Positions 53,904 to 61,955 of a stretch of DNA of 64,000 nucleotides are shown piece after piece. Each line of letters opens with the position of its first letter. Position 1 is the first letter of the stretch. Location of the stretch: NCBI RefSeq assembly GCF_009720825.1, contig NZ_WNKY01000033.1:1-64000 (forward strand), read 5' to 3'. Under the pieces are notes generated by a model. It was given only the letters and a program-made list of their open reading frames with translations, did no database searches and was not told the origin of the DNA. This DNA is from Duganella radicis (GTDB taxonomy: Bacteria; Pseudomonadota; Gammaproteobacteria; Burkholderiales; Burkholderiaceae_D). Both the position numbers and the translations under genes were made by a program.

Positions 53904-55673
53904 ATGATACGTTCCGCCATCCTGCTTGCTTTTGCCGCCACCACCACGCTGGCGCAGGCCGCGCCCGCGGCCGCGCCGTTGACCACCATCGCCGAGCGCT
54001 CCGGTTTCCAGAGCACCGGCCGATACGACGAGGTGATCGCGCTGTGCGGGCAGTTCCAGAAAGCCTGGCCGAAGCAGGTGCGCTGTTTTGAATTCGGCCG
54101 CACGCCGGAAGGGCGTCCGATGCTGGCGCTGGCTGTCTCGCGCACCGGCGCGTTGACCGCGGAGCAGGCGAAGAAGAAGGGCGTGCCGGTGCTGCTGGTG
54201 CAGGGCGGTATCCACGCCGGTGAAATCGACGGCAAGGACGCCGGCTTCCTGGCCTTGCGCGAGGCGCTGGAGAATAAGGCGGCGCCGGGTGTGCTGGACA
54301 AGCAGGTGCTGTTGTTCGTCCCGGTATTCAACGTCGACGGCCATGAGCGTTTCGGCAAGAACAATCGCCCCAACCAGCGCGGCCCGGTGGAGATGGGCTG
54401 GCGCACCACGGCGCAGAACTACAACCTGAATCGCGATTACGTGAAGGCCGATGCACCGGAGATGCAAGCCATGCTGGCGCTGGTGAACCAGTGGGACCCG
54501 CTGGCCTACGTCGATCTGCACGTGACCGATGGCGCCAAGTTCCAGTCTGATATTTCGATCCAGGTGGAGCCGGTGCATGGCGGCGACGAGGCGCTGAAAG
54601 TGGCCGGAGCGGCGCTGCAAAAGAATGTGATGGCGGACCTGAAGGCGCAGGGTTCCGATCCGCGCCAGTTCTACATGTCGTTCGCCAAGGAAGACGATCC
54701 TGCTTCCGGTTTCATCGACAGCATGGCGCCGCCGCGCTTCTCGACCGGCTACTTCCCGATGCGTAACCGCTTCGCCATGCTGGTGGAAACCCATTCGTGG
54801 AAAGACTATCCGACCCGCGTGCGCATTACGCACAACACCATCGTGTCGCTGCTGTCGCAGGTGGCGCAGCATGGCAAGGAGTGGCAGAAGCTGGCGCAGG
54901 AGGCCGATGCGCGCGCGCTGGCATTGGGCGGCAGCGATTTCCCGCTGAGCTATCGCACCACCTACAACGCCAAGACCATCGAATTCCCCGGCTACGCCTA
55001 CACGCGCGAGCATTCGGAGATTTCGGGCGGCCTGTGGACGCGCTACGACGAAAACAAGCCGCAGATCTGGAGCGTGCCGCTGCGCGACGAGATCGTGCCG
55101 GACTTCAAGGTGGCGGCGCCGCTGGGCGGCTACATCGTGCCGGCGGCGGATGCGGGCTGGGTCGGCGCCAAGCTGAAACAGCACGGCATCAGCTTCAAGG
55201 TCATCGGCGCCGACCAGATGTCGGCCGAGGTGGAGACCTTCCGCGCCACCAAGACCACGTTTGGCAAGCAGTCGTTTGAAGGCCATCAATCGCTGGCGGT
55301 GGAAGGCGACTGGTCGCGCGAACGCCGTGCGGTGGGCAAGGGCGCGCTGTTCGTGCCGATCGCGCAGCCGAAGGCGCGGCTGGTGATGACCATGCTGGAG
55401 CCGCGCGGCGCCGACGGCCTGCTGGCATGGGGCGAATTCAATAACGCCTTCGAGCGCAAGGAGTACATGGAAGACTACGTGGCGGAAGAAGTGGCGCGTG
55501 ACCAGCTGGAAGCCAATCCGGTCTTGCGCGAAGAATTCCGCAAGAAGCTCGACACCGACGCGGAGTTCAACAAGAGTCCGGAGAAGCGCCTGGAGTTCTT
55601 CGCCAGGCGCCACGCTTCGTGGGATGAGCGCTACAACCTCTACCCGGTGATGCGCACCGCGCAGAAGTTCTGA
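53904..55673 (+). CDS. Exported M14-family zinc carboxypeptidase
   Basis: A 589-residue precursor with signal peptide MIRSAILLAFAATTTLAQA; the ATG at 53904 fits the GGGAG ribosome site better than a TTG two codons upstream. The metallocarboxypeptidase core has the zinc motif HxxE (His104, Glu107 in GGIHAGEIDG), distal zinc His206 (YVDLHVTDG) and probable catalytic Glu295 (MLVETHSW). A long C-terminal part (about 330-589) has no recognised domain. It probably releases C-terminal residues from peptides in the periplasm, downstream of the S41 lipoprotein. Confidence 0.86.
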   Translation: MIRSAILLAFAATTTLAQAAPAAAPLTTIAERSGFQSTGRYDEVIALCGQFQKAWPKQVRCFEFGRTPEGRPMLALAVSRTGALTAEQAKKKGVPVLLVQGGIHAGEIDGKDAGFLALREALENKAAPGVLDKQVLLFVPVFNVDGHERFGKNNRPNQRGPVEMGWRTTAQNYNLNRDYVKADAPEMQAMLALVNQWDPLAYVDLHVTDGAKFQSDISIQVEPVHGGDEALKVAGAALQKNVMADLKAQGSDPRQFYMSFAKEDDPASGFIDSMAPPRFSTGYFPMRNRFAMLVETHSWKDYPTRVRITHNTIVSLLSQVAQHGKEWQKLAQEADARALALGGSDFPLSYRTTYNAKTIEFPGYAYTREHSEISGGLWTRYDENKPQIWSVPLRDEIVPDFKVAAPLGGYIVPAADAGWVGAKLKQHGISFKVIGADQMSAEVETFRATKTTFGKQSFEGHQSLAVEGDWSRERRAVGKGALFVPIAQPKARLVMTMLEPRGADGLLAWGEFNNAFERKEYMEDYVAEEVARDQLEANPVLREEFRKKLDTDAEFNKSPEKRLEFFARRHASWDERYNLYPVMRTAQKF

Positions 55674-55674
55674 T

Positions 55675-55893
55675 TCAGAGCTGGATGGATGATGCTTTCG
55701 CCTGCTGCCTGGCGACTTCCTCATCCATCTTTTGCTTGAGCAGTTCGGCGACCTTGGCGTCGACGGCTTTTTTCTGTTCGGGCGTCATGGCGGCGTATTC
55801 CTCTTCCGAGATGCCAAGCTGCTTGCGCATCGCGATGGCGACGCGCTCTCTTAGTAACGCCTCTTCCTAGCCGAGGGCAAAGGAAGCGTTCAT
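55675..55893 (-). pseudogene. Small gene interrupted by an in-frame amber codon
   Basis: An ATG overlaps the ttcA stop (ATGA) and opens MNASFALG, then TAG at codon 9, after which the same frame continues EEALLRERVAIAMRKQLGISEEEYAAMTPEQKKA to a stop at 55675 (72 residues if the amber is read). The downstream frame is protein-like: a basic-acidic helical stretch with no unusual codons. Alternatively translation could restart at the ATG at 55830 (51 residues). No family is recognised. The amber may be a recent nonsense mutation, an assembly error or a recoded codon. Confidence 0.5.
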
Positions 55894-56801
55894 TCCTCGC
55901 GTTGCAGCGGAATGATACCCGGCACGGTGGCCGGGGTGGAGCAGGGTTCTTCGTCGAAGGCGATGTCGCCTTGCGGGTTGGCGATGCCGTCAGCCTTGAT
56001 GTCTTTGAAGCCGAACAGGTCGCGGTCCATCAGGTGCGATGGCACTACCGTCGACAAGGACGAGAAGATGTTTTCCACGCGGCCCGGATGCTTCTTCTCC
56101 CACTCGCGCATCATGGCCTTGATCTGTTTGCGTTGCAGGTTTTCCTGCGAGCCGCACAGGTCGCACGGGATGATGGGGAATTGCTTCACTTCCGCGTAGC
56201 GCTCGGTGTCTTCTTCTTTCACATACGCCAGCGGACGGATCACCATGTGCTTGCCGTCGTCCGATACCAGCTTGGCCGGCATGCCTTTGATTTTCCCGCC
56301 GAAGAACATGTTGAGGAAGAAGGTCTCCAGGATGTCGTCGCGGTGGTGGCCCAGGGCGATTTTGTTGCAGCCCAGTTCATCGGCCACGCGGTACAGGATG
56401 CCACGGCGCAGGCGCGAGCACAGCGAGCAGGTGGTCTTGCCCTCCGGGATCAGGCGCTTGACGATGCTGTAGGTGTCCTGGTTTTCGATGTGGAACGGCA
56501 CGCCCAGTTTTTCCAGATAGGCCGGCAGCACGTCGGCCGGGAAGTTGGGCTGTTTCTGGTCCAGATTGACGGCCACGATCTCGAAGTTGATCGGCGCGCG
56601 CTCGCGCAGCGTCATCAAAATATCAAGAAGGGCGTACGAGTCCTTGCCGCCGGACAGGCAGACCATCACCTTGTCGCCGTCTTCAATCATGTTGAAGTCG
56701 CCGATGGCCTGGCCGACCAGGCGGCACAGGCGCTTGTGCAGTTTGTTGTTTTCGTGGGCCTGCTTCTCGGCCGCCTTGACGTTGTCGATTACCGCGTTCA
56801 T
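55890..56801 (-). CDS. ttcA: tRNA 2-thiocytidine biosynthesis protein TtcA
   Basis: A 303-residue ATP-dependent enzyme thiolating cytidine-32 of certain tRNAs. The PP-loop SGGKDS spans 50-55. The 4Fe-4S ligands are Cys125 and Cys128 (CSLC) and a further CDLC near 216-219, as in E. coli TtcA. It starts at MNAVIDNVKAAEKQ, an ATG overlapping the folB stop; reading further upstream would invade folB. It is the last intact gene of a minus-strand unit with folB and a folM-like reductase. Confidence 0.93.
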   Translation of the reverse strand: MNAVIDNVKAAEKQAHENNKLHKRLCRLVGQAIGDFNMIEDGDKVMVCLSGGKDSYALLDILMTLRERAPINFEIVAVNLDQKQPNFPADVLPAYLEKLGVPFHIENQDTYSIVKRLIPEGKTTCSLCSRLRRGILYRVADELGCNKIALGHHRDDILETFFLNMFFGGKIKGMPAKLVSDDGKHMVIRPLAYVKEEDTERYAEVKQFPIIPCDLCGSQENLQRKQIKAMMREWEKKHPGRVENIFSSLSTVVPSHLMDRDLFGFKDIKADGIANPQGDIAFDEEPCSTPATVPGIIPLQREE

Positions 56802-57196
56802 GCCGCTTCCTTGATTTTGAATACTTCCACGCCCACGCCTTCGCAATCCGGATACACGTCCGGCTTCATGGTCGACACGCGCGCCGCGCGCACGCTCGGA
56901 TGCGCCAGCATTTCGCGCACGATGTCGTCGCACAGGGTCTCTTGCAGGTGGACGTGGCCGCGCGCCATGCGCTGGGCGATGGTGTTGCGCATGAAGTCGT
57001 AGTCCACCACTTCTTCCAGCTGGTCGTGCCGCGGCGACGACACCGCCAGCGGGATGTACAGGTCGACGTTGATCAGCAAACGCTGCTCGCCTTTTTTCTC
57101 GAACTCGTAGACGCCGATGTTGATCATGACTTCGTAGTTGCGCAGGAACAGGCGGCGGCAGTCGTTCAGTTGCGGGTGTATCAAAGCGGACAGCAT
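56798..57196 (-). CDS. folB: Dihydroneopterin aldolase FolB
   Basis: A 132-residue tetrahydropterin-fold enzyme of folate synthesis that converts dihydroneopterin to 6-hydroxymethyl-dihydropterin and glycolaldehyde. The family block NIGVYEFEKKGEQRLLINVDL holds the conserved Glu31, and STMKPDVYPDCEGVGVEV the conserved Lys111. A short N-terminal extension precedes the usual start. It overlaps ttcA by four bases and follows the reductase gene by 23. Confidence 0.92.
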   Translation of the reverse strand: MLSALIHPQLNDCRRLFLRNYEVMINIGVYEFEKKGEQRLLINVDLYIPLAVSSPRHDQLEEVVDYDFMRNTIAQRMARGHVHLQETLCDDIVREMLAHPSVRAARVSTMKPDVYPDCEGVGVEVFKIKEAA

Positions 57197-57219
57197 GGAA
57201 GAACCTTTTTCGAATTAAA

Positions 57220-58017
57220 TTATTTAGCCAAAAACATCACATCGCGCGGCAGCGGCATCAAATGCTGGCCGCCGTCGACCAGCAGCGTGGTGCCGGTGAC
57301 GGCGCGCGCGCTGGCCGCATACAGCACGGCGTCGACGATGTCTTGTGGGGTGCTGGAACGGCCCAGCGGCGTTTGTTGATGGGCGTTGGCGAAGCCGGCT
57401 TCGGTCTGGTCGCCGGACACCATGGTCAGGCCTGGCGCCACGCCCACCACCCGGAGCCTGGGCGCCAGCTGCTGCGCCAGCATGGTGGTGGCGGTGTGCA
57501 GCGCGGCCTTGGACAGGGTGTACGACAAAAAATCAGGATTGAGATTGTACAGCTTCTGGTCCAGCAGATTGATCACGGCCGCCTGCCGGCCTTCCGGCGT
57601 GGCCGCGTGCAGGGCCTGCGCCAGCAGCAGCGGCGCCGCCACGTTGGCGCGCATGTGGGCGTCCAGCAGCGCCGGACTGAATTCGGTGGCGCTGTCGTAC
57701 TCGAACAGGGAGGCGCTGTTGACCACGCAATGCAGCGCGCCCAGGGCCTCGATCGCCCGCGGCACCAGCTGGCGCACCGCGACCTCGTCGGCCAGTTCGC
57801 AGTGCAGGGCGACCGCGCGCCGGCCCAGCGCGGCGATCTCGCCCACCACCTGCTGTGCTTCCGCCGCCGAGGCGCGGTAGTGCACGGCGACGTCCCAGCC
57901 GGCACTTGCCATGCCCAGCGCGATGGCGCGGCCGAGGCGGCGTCCGGCGCCGGTGACCAGCGCAACGCGGGGAGCGGGCGCGGCGCCCGGTGCTGATTTG
58001 TCCTTAGCTGTCATCAT
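57220..58017 (-). CDS. SDR-family pteridine reductase (FolM/PTR1-like)
   Basis: A 265-residue short-chain dehydrogenase with NADPH-binding TGAGRRLG (22-29). The catalytic positions are Asp153, Tyr166 and Lys170 (LLDQKLYN, SYTLSK), the Asp-Tyr-Lys set of Leishmania PTR1 (D181, Y194, K198), rather than the usual Ser-Tyr-Lys. FolM in E. coli reduces dihydromonapterin. Together with folB downstream this supports a pterin substrate. Two ATGs in a row open the gene; the first or second may be used. The start lies only 23 bases from the divergent midA-like gene. Confidence 0.85.
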   Translation of the reverse strand: MMTAKDKSAPGAAPAPRVALVTGAGRRLGRAIALGMASAGWDVAVHYRASAAEAQQVVGEIAALGRRAVALHCELADEVAVRQLVPRAIEALGALHCVVNSASLFEYDSATEFSPALLDAHMRANVAAPLLLAQALHAATPEGRQAAVINLLDQKLYNLNPDFLSYTLSKAALHTATTMLAQQLAPRLRVVGVAPGLTMVSGDQTEAGFANAHQQTPLGRSSTPQDIVDAVLYAASARAVTGTTLLVDGGQHLMPLPRDVMFLAK

Positions 58018-58028
58018 TTTGAACTGGA

Positions 58029-58034
58029 TATAAT
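58029..58034 (+). promoter_or_regulatory. -10 element six bases before the midA-like start
   Basis: TATAAT followed by GCCGGG and ATG. The spacing to the start codon is identical to that before the S41 lipoprotein gene, so transcription would begin at or near the A of ATG. No clear -35 is seen. Confidence 0.55.
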
Positions 58035-58040
58035 GCCGGG

Positions 58041-59183
58041 ATGTCCTTACCCGAACCTTCTAGCGACGCGCTGGCCGCGTCCCACGCCTTGCAACACCTG
58101 ATCGCCGCCGACATCGAGAGCAATGCAGGTGCGATTTCCTTCGCCCGTTATATGGAGCTGGCCCTGTACGCGCCCGGCCTGGGCTACTACAGCGGCGGCT
58201 CCGCCAAATTAGGCAAAGATGGCGATTTTACAACCGCGCCCGAGCTGTCGCCGCTGTTCGGCGCCGCGCTGGCGCGGGTTGCAGCCGCTATTATCGCCCA
58301 AAGCGCGCCGAACATCCTCGAATTCGGCGCCGGCACCGGCAAGCTGGCATTCGATATCCTGACCGAGCTGCGCGCGGCCGGGGTGGAAGTGGCGCGCTAC
58401 AGCATTGTCGAGCTGTCCGGCGAGCTGCGCGCGCGCCAGCAGGAAAAGCTGCGCGCCTTTCCGCAAGTGGAATGGCTGGACGCCATGCCGGCATCGTTTG
58501 ACGGCGTGGTGTTCGGCAACGAGGTGCTGGATGCGATGCCGGTGCATCTGATGATCAAGAATCCGCAGGGCTGGCAGGAATTGCAGGTGACCATCGCCGA
58601 CGGCCGCTTCCAGTACCTGGAGGCGCCGGCCAGCGGGGAGTTGCTGGCGCAGGTCGAGCGCCAGATCCCGGAGCACGCGCTGCTGCCGGTCGGTTACGTG
58701 ACCGAGCTGCATGGCGTGGCCTGCGGTTTCATGGCGACACTGGCGCGCATGGTGGGCAAGGGCGCCGCCTTCCTGTTCGACTACGGCTTTCCGGCGCACG
58801 AGTATTACTTCGACCAGCGCGCCACCGGCACCCTGATGTGCCACTACCGTCATCACGCCCATGCGGACCCGTTCTATTATCCCGGCCTGCAGGACATCAC
58901 CGCCCACGTCGACTTCACGGCGATGGCGCTGGCGGCGCAGGATGCGGGCGCCGAGGTGCTCGGCTATCTGAACCAGTCCGGCTTCCTGCTGGGCGCCGGC
59001 ATCGGCGAGCTGCTGCTGCGCACCGACCCGGCCGACGCGCCCGCCTATCTGCCGCAGGCGCGCGCCATGCAGAAGCTGGTGTCGCCGGCGGAAATGGGCG
59101 AATTGTTCAAGGTGCTGGCGGTGGGCAAGGGCGTTGAGTTGCCCGAAGCCATCGCGCAGCAAGACCGCAGCCACCGTCTGTAG
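58041..59183 (+). CDS. MidA-family SAM-dependent methyltransferase (COG1565)
   Basis: A 380-residue cytoplasmic protein related to mitochondrial MidA/NDUFAF7, which methylates an arginine of complex I. It shows FARYMELALYAPGLGYYSGG, the SAM-binding ILEFGAGTGKLA (GAGTG 96-100), VVFGNEVLDAMPVHL and the later DYGFPAHEYYFDQRATGTLMCHYRHHAH motif of the family. The bacterial role is unclear. It has no ribosome site and is likely transcribed from a promoter abutting the ATG. No close partner gene is adjacent. Confidence 0.88.
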   Translation: MSLPEPSSDALAASHALQHLIAADIESNAGAISFARYMELALYAPGLGYYSGGSAKLGKDGDFTTAPELSPLFGAALARVAAAIIAQSAPNILEFGAGTGKLAFDILTELRAAGVEVARYSIVELSGELRARQQEKLRAFPQVEWLDAMPASFDGVVFGNEVLDAMPVHLMIKNPQGWQELQVTIADGRFQYLEAPASGELLAQVERQIPEHALLPVGYVTELHGVACGFMATLARMVGKGAAFLFDYGFPAHEYYFDQRATGTLMCHYRHHAHADPFYYPGLQDITAHVDFTAMALAAQDAGAEVLGYLNQSGFLLGAGIGELLLRTDPADAPAYLPQARAMQKLVSPAEMGELFKVLAVGKGVELPEAIAQQDRSHRL

Positions 59184-59289
59184 ACGGAAAAGCACAATAG
59201 CCAGAAAAGCAAGTCAATTCCTTGCATGCTTCCCCGGTTGCTTGCGTTAAGATGGGCTATGATGTCTGATTCCGCCTCGATTTCCAGTT

Positions 59290-60294
59290 ATGGCCAAGAT
59301 ACATACTCACTATGACAACCTGAAAGTGTCGCGCATGGCGCCGCAGGAAGTCATACGTGCCGCCTACAAGGCGCTGAGCCAAAAATATCACCCTGATAAA
59401 AATCCGGGTGACGAGAAGGCTGCGCGCATCATGGCCATCCTCAACAGCGCCTACGAGACCCTGTCCGACCCGCAGCGCCGCAAGGAGCACGACGAGTGGA
59501 TCGCCTCCGAGGAGTGGGAGATCGAATGGCTGGAGAGCACCCGCAACGAGGACGGGCGTGACAAGCACAAGCACGAGCGCGACTGGCATCCCGAACACGT
59601 GAACGAACCGGCCCGCCCGCGGCCGCGCCGGCGCGACTGGCGGCTGTGGGCCGGGTTGTCGCTGTGCCTGGTGCTGGGCTGGATGGGCGGCGCCACCATG
59701 GTGGCCGAGCCGCAGGTGGTGTCCAGAATGCTGAGTTCGGCCTGGGGCGGCAAGGGCGGCATCGACGCCAACGCGGCCACGCCGGAAGCGCCGGCGCGCG
59801 GCGCCGATGCGCGCGCCGAGCAGCGCGAGGCCTGGGCCACGGCGCGCCTGAGCGAGGCGCACGCGGTCAAGCCGGCGCCGATCCGGGTGGTGGCCATGTC
59901 GCAGGTGGTGCTGCCGAGCGCCGGCGCCGAATGCGACAGCGAAACCCAGACCCAGACCCTGGTCGCGCCGAATGGCGAGCCGTGGCCGGCCCGTTCCGGC
60001 TACATGGAGGGCTTCCCGGTGGCCAATCGCGGCGACGATATGCAGCTGACGCTGGACAACGCCGGCAATAACTCGGCGGTGTTCATCAAGGTCTACGACA
60101 TGGACCGCCGCGCCAATGTGCGCTACGCCTATGTGCAGGCGCACGACAAGCTGCTGGTCGACAAACTGACCAACGGCAAGTACGAAATCCGCTATCAGAA
60201 CCTGGACGCCACCGCCAATCCGGGCGCTTGCGCGGCCGCCAGCCGCACGGCGGCGGCGGGGGTGGAGGCCGGGGCGTCCCCAGTCAACAACTAG
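59290..60294 (+). CDS. Membrane-anchored J-domain protein
   Basis: A 334-residue protein with an N-terminal J domain (about 5-72) carrying the HPD triad His34-Pro35-Asp36 (KYHPDKNPG), which stimulates Hsp70 ATPase. After a charged linker (about 75-115) there is one transmembrane helix (about 117-138, LWAGLSLCLVLGWMGGATMV) and a periplasmic or luminal domain of unknown type (about 190-325), with DMQLTLDNAGNNSAVFIKVYD. There is no Gly/Phe or zinc-finger region, so it is not DnaJ itself. The call is a DnaK co-chaperone at the inner membrane. Confidence 0.85.
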   Translation: MAKIHTHYDNLKVSRMAPQEVIRAAYKALSQKYHPDKNPGDEKAARIMAILNSAYETLSDPQRRKEHDEWIASEEWEIEWLESTRNEDGRDKHKHERDWHPEHVNEPARPRPRRRDWRLWAGLSLCLVLGWMGGATMVAEPQVVSRMLSSAWGGKGGIDANAATPEAPARGADARAEQREAWATARLSEAHAVKPAPIRVVAMSQVVLPSAGAECDSETQTQTLVAPNGEPWPARSGYMEGFPVANRGDDMQLTLDNAGNNSAVFIKVYDMDRRANVRYAYVQAHDKLLVDKLTNGKYEIRYQNLDATANPGACAAASRTAAAGVEAGASPVNN

Positions 60295-60371
60295 TGCTGC
60301 GATGCATCTTCGATAAGTGTTGTCACAGGGTGGGAATCTGATTATCCTAAGGTAACAACAGGAGATTGCGT

Positions 60372-61955
60372 ATGACCGATTCCAACGCCGCTGACGACAA
60401 CTGGCTGATCGACGAAGACGAAGAGGAGCTTCCAGCCAGCGGTCTCGGCGCGCCGGACCAGCGTTTGTGGCGGGTGCTGATCGTCGATGACGATGTCGAT
60501 GTGCATGCCGTCACCCGGCTGGCGCTGCGCAATGTCAGTTTCAAAGGCCGCGAGCTGGAGCTGTTCTCGGCCTACAGCGGGCGCGAGGCCTACGACATCC
60601 TGCGCGACACGCCGGACATCGCGCTGGTGCTGCTGGACGTGGTGATGGAAACCGACGACGCCGGCCTGCTGCTGGCGCGGCGCATCCGCGAAGAGCTGCA
60701 CAACGCCATCGTGCGGGTGGTGCTGCGCACCGGCCAGCCGGGCCAGGCGCCCGAGCAGCGCGTCATCATCGAATACGACATCAACGACTACAAGGCCAAG
60801 ACCGAGCTGACCACGCAGAAGCTGTTCACCACGGTGATCTCGGCGTTGCGCGCCTACGAGAGCCTGAACATGCTGGAGCGCAGCCGGGTCGGCCTCGGCA
60901 AGATCCTGGCCGGCGCCACCAATCTGTACCAGATCCATTCGCTGCGCGAGTTCGCCTCGGGCGTGCTGAACCAGGTGAGCGCGATCCTGGACGTCGGCTC
61001 GGACGGCGTGCTGTGCCTGATGCAGGGCGATACCGGCGTCACCACCGTGGTGGCGGCCACCGGCGGCTATGCCGAGCTCAATAACTCCGAACTGATGCCG
61101 ACCACCCACCCGCTGTGGCCGACCATCGTCAAGGCCTTCAACGAAAAGAAATCGCAGTTCGAGCATCCGGCCAATGTGTTGTTCATCCACACGCAGGAAA
61201 ACCGCGAGGTGGCCATTTCCGTGACGCCGCCGTGGCCGCTGGCGCAGATCCAGCGCGACTTGCTGGAAGTGTTCTGCCAGCGCATCGCGGCCGCGTTCGA
61301 CAACCTGTACATGTTCGGCCAGCTGCGCAAGGCGCAGGAGGCCACCGTGGTGGCGCTGGCCGACCTGGCCGAGTTTCGCGACAGCGGCACCGGCGGCCAT
61401 GTGCGCCGCGTGCAGCTGCTGTCGTCGACGCTGGCGCAGCGCCTGCACGAGCGCGGCGCCTATCCGGACGAGGTGACGCCGCAGTTGCTGGAGATGATCG
61501 GCCTGGCCTCCATCCTGCACGACGTCGGCAAGGTGGCGACGCCGGACCACATCCTGCTCAAGCCGGGCATCCACACGCCGGAAGAACGGGCCGAGATGCA
61601 GCAGCATGCGGCGGTCGGCCGGACCATCCTGGAGCGCGCGGCGAACATGGTCGACGGCGTCAGCTACCTGACCTATGGCGCGGCAATCGCCGGCGGCCAC
61701 CACGAGCATTGGGATGGCAACGGCTATCCGAACCAATTGAAGGGTCGCGATATCCCGATCGCGGCGCGCATCGTGGCGGTGATCGACGTGTTCGATTCGC
61801 TGCTGCACGAGCGCCCGTACAAGGAGCCGTGGCCGCACACCGAGGCGGTCACCTACATCCGCGACCGCGCCGGCAAGCAGTTCGATCCGGAGGTGGTGGC
61901 GGCCTTGCTGGAGATGATCGAGCGCGATCCCTCCATCGGCCACACGCCGGGCTAG
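60372..61955 (+). CDS. Response regulator with DUF3369 and HD-GYP domains
   Basis: A 527-residue protein, from the ATG seven bases after AGGAG. The receiver domain starts LIVDDDVDVHAVT, with phospho-acceptor Asp89 (LVLLDVVME). A middle DUF3369 region (about 165-320) is followed by the HD-GYP domain: His383-Asp384 (SILHDVGKV), HHEHWDGNGYP (GYP 451-453) and GRDIPIAARIVAVIDVFD. The key metal and catalytic residues are present, so it is predicted to hydrolyse c-di-GMP. No histidine kinase is nearby in the window. Its stop overlaps by four bases the convergent GGDEF-EAL gene. Confidence 0.93.
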   Translation: MTDSNAADDNWLIDEDEEELPASGLGAPDQRLWRVLIVDDDVDVHAVTRLALRNVSFKGRELELFSAYSGREAYDILRDTPDIALVLLDVVMETDDAGLLLARRIREELHNAIVRVVLRTGQPGQAPEQRVIIEYDINDYKAKTELTTQKLFTTVISALRAYESLNMLERSRVGLGKILAGATNLYQIHSLREFASGVLNQVSAILDVGSDGVLCLMQGDTGVTTVVAATGGYAELNNSELMPTTHPLWPTIVKAFNEKKSQFEHPANVLFIHTQENREVAISVTPPWPLAQIQRDLLEVFCQRIAAAFDNLYMFGQLRKAQEATVVALADLAEFRDSGTGGHVRRVQLLSSTLAQRLHERGAYPDEVTPQLLEMIGLASILHDVGKVATPDHILLKPGIHTPEERAEMQQHAAVGRTILERAANMVDGVSYLTYGAAIAGGHHEHWDGNGYPNQLKGRDIPIAARIVAVIDVFDSLLHERPYKEPWPHTEAVTYIRDRAGKQFDPEVVAALLEMIERDPSIGHTPG

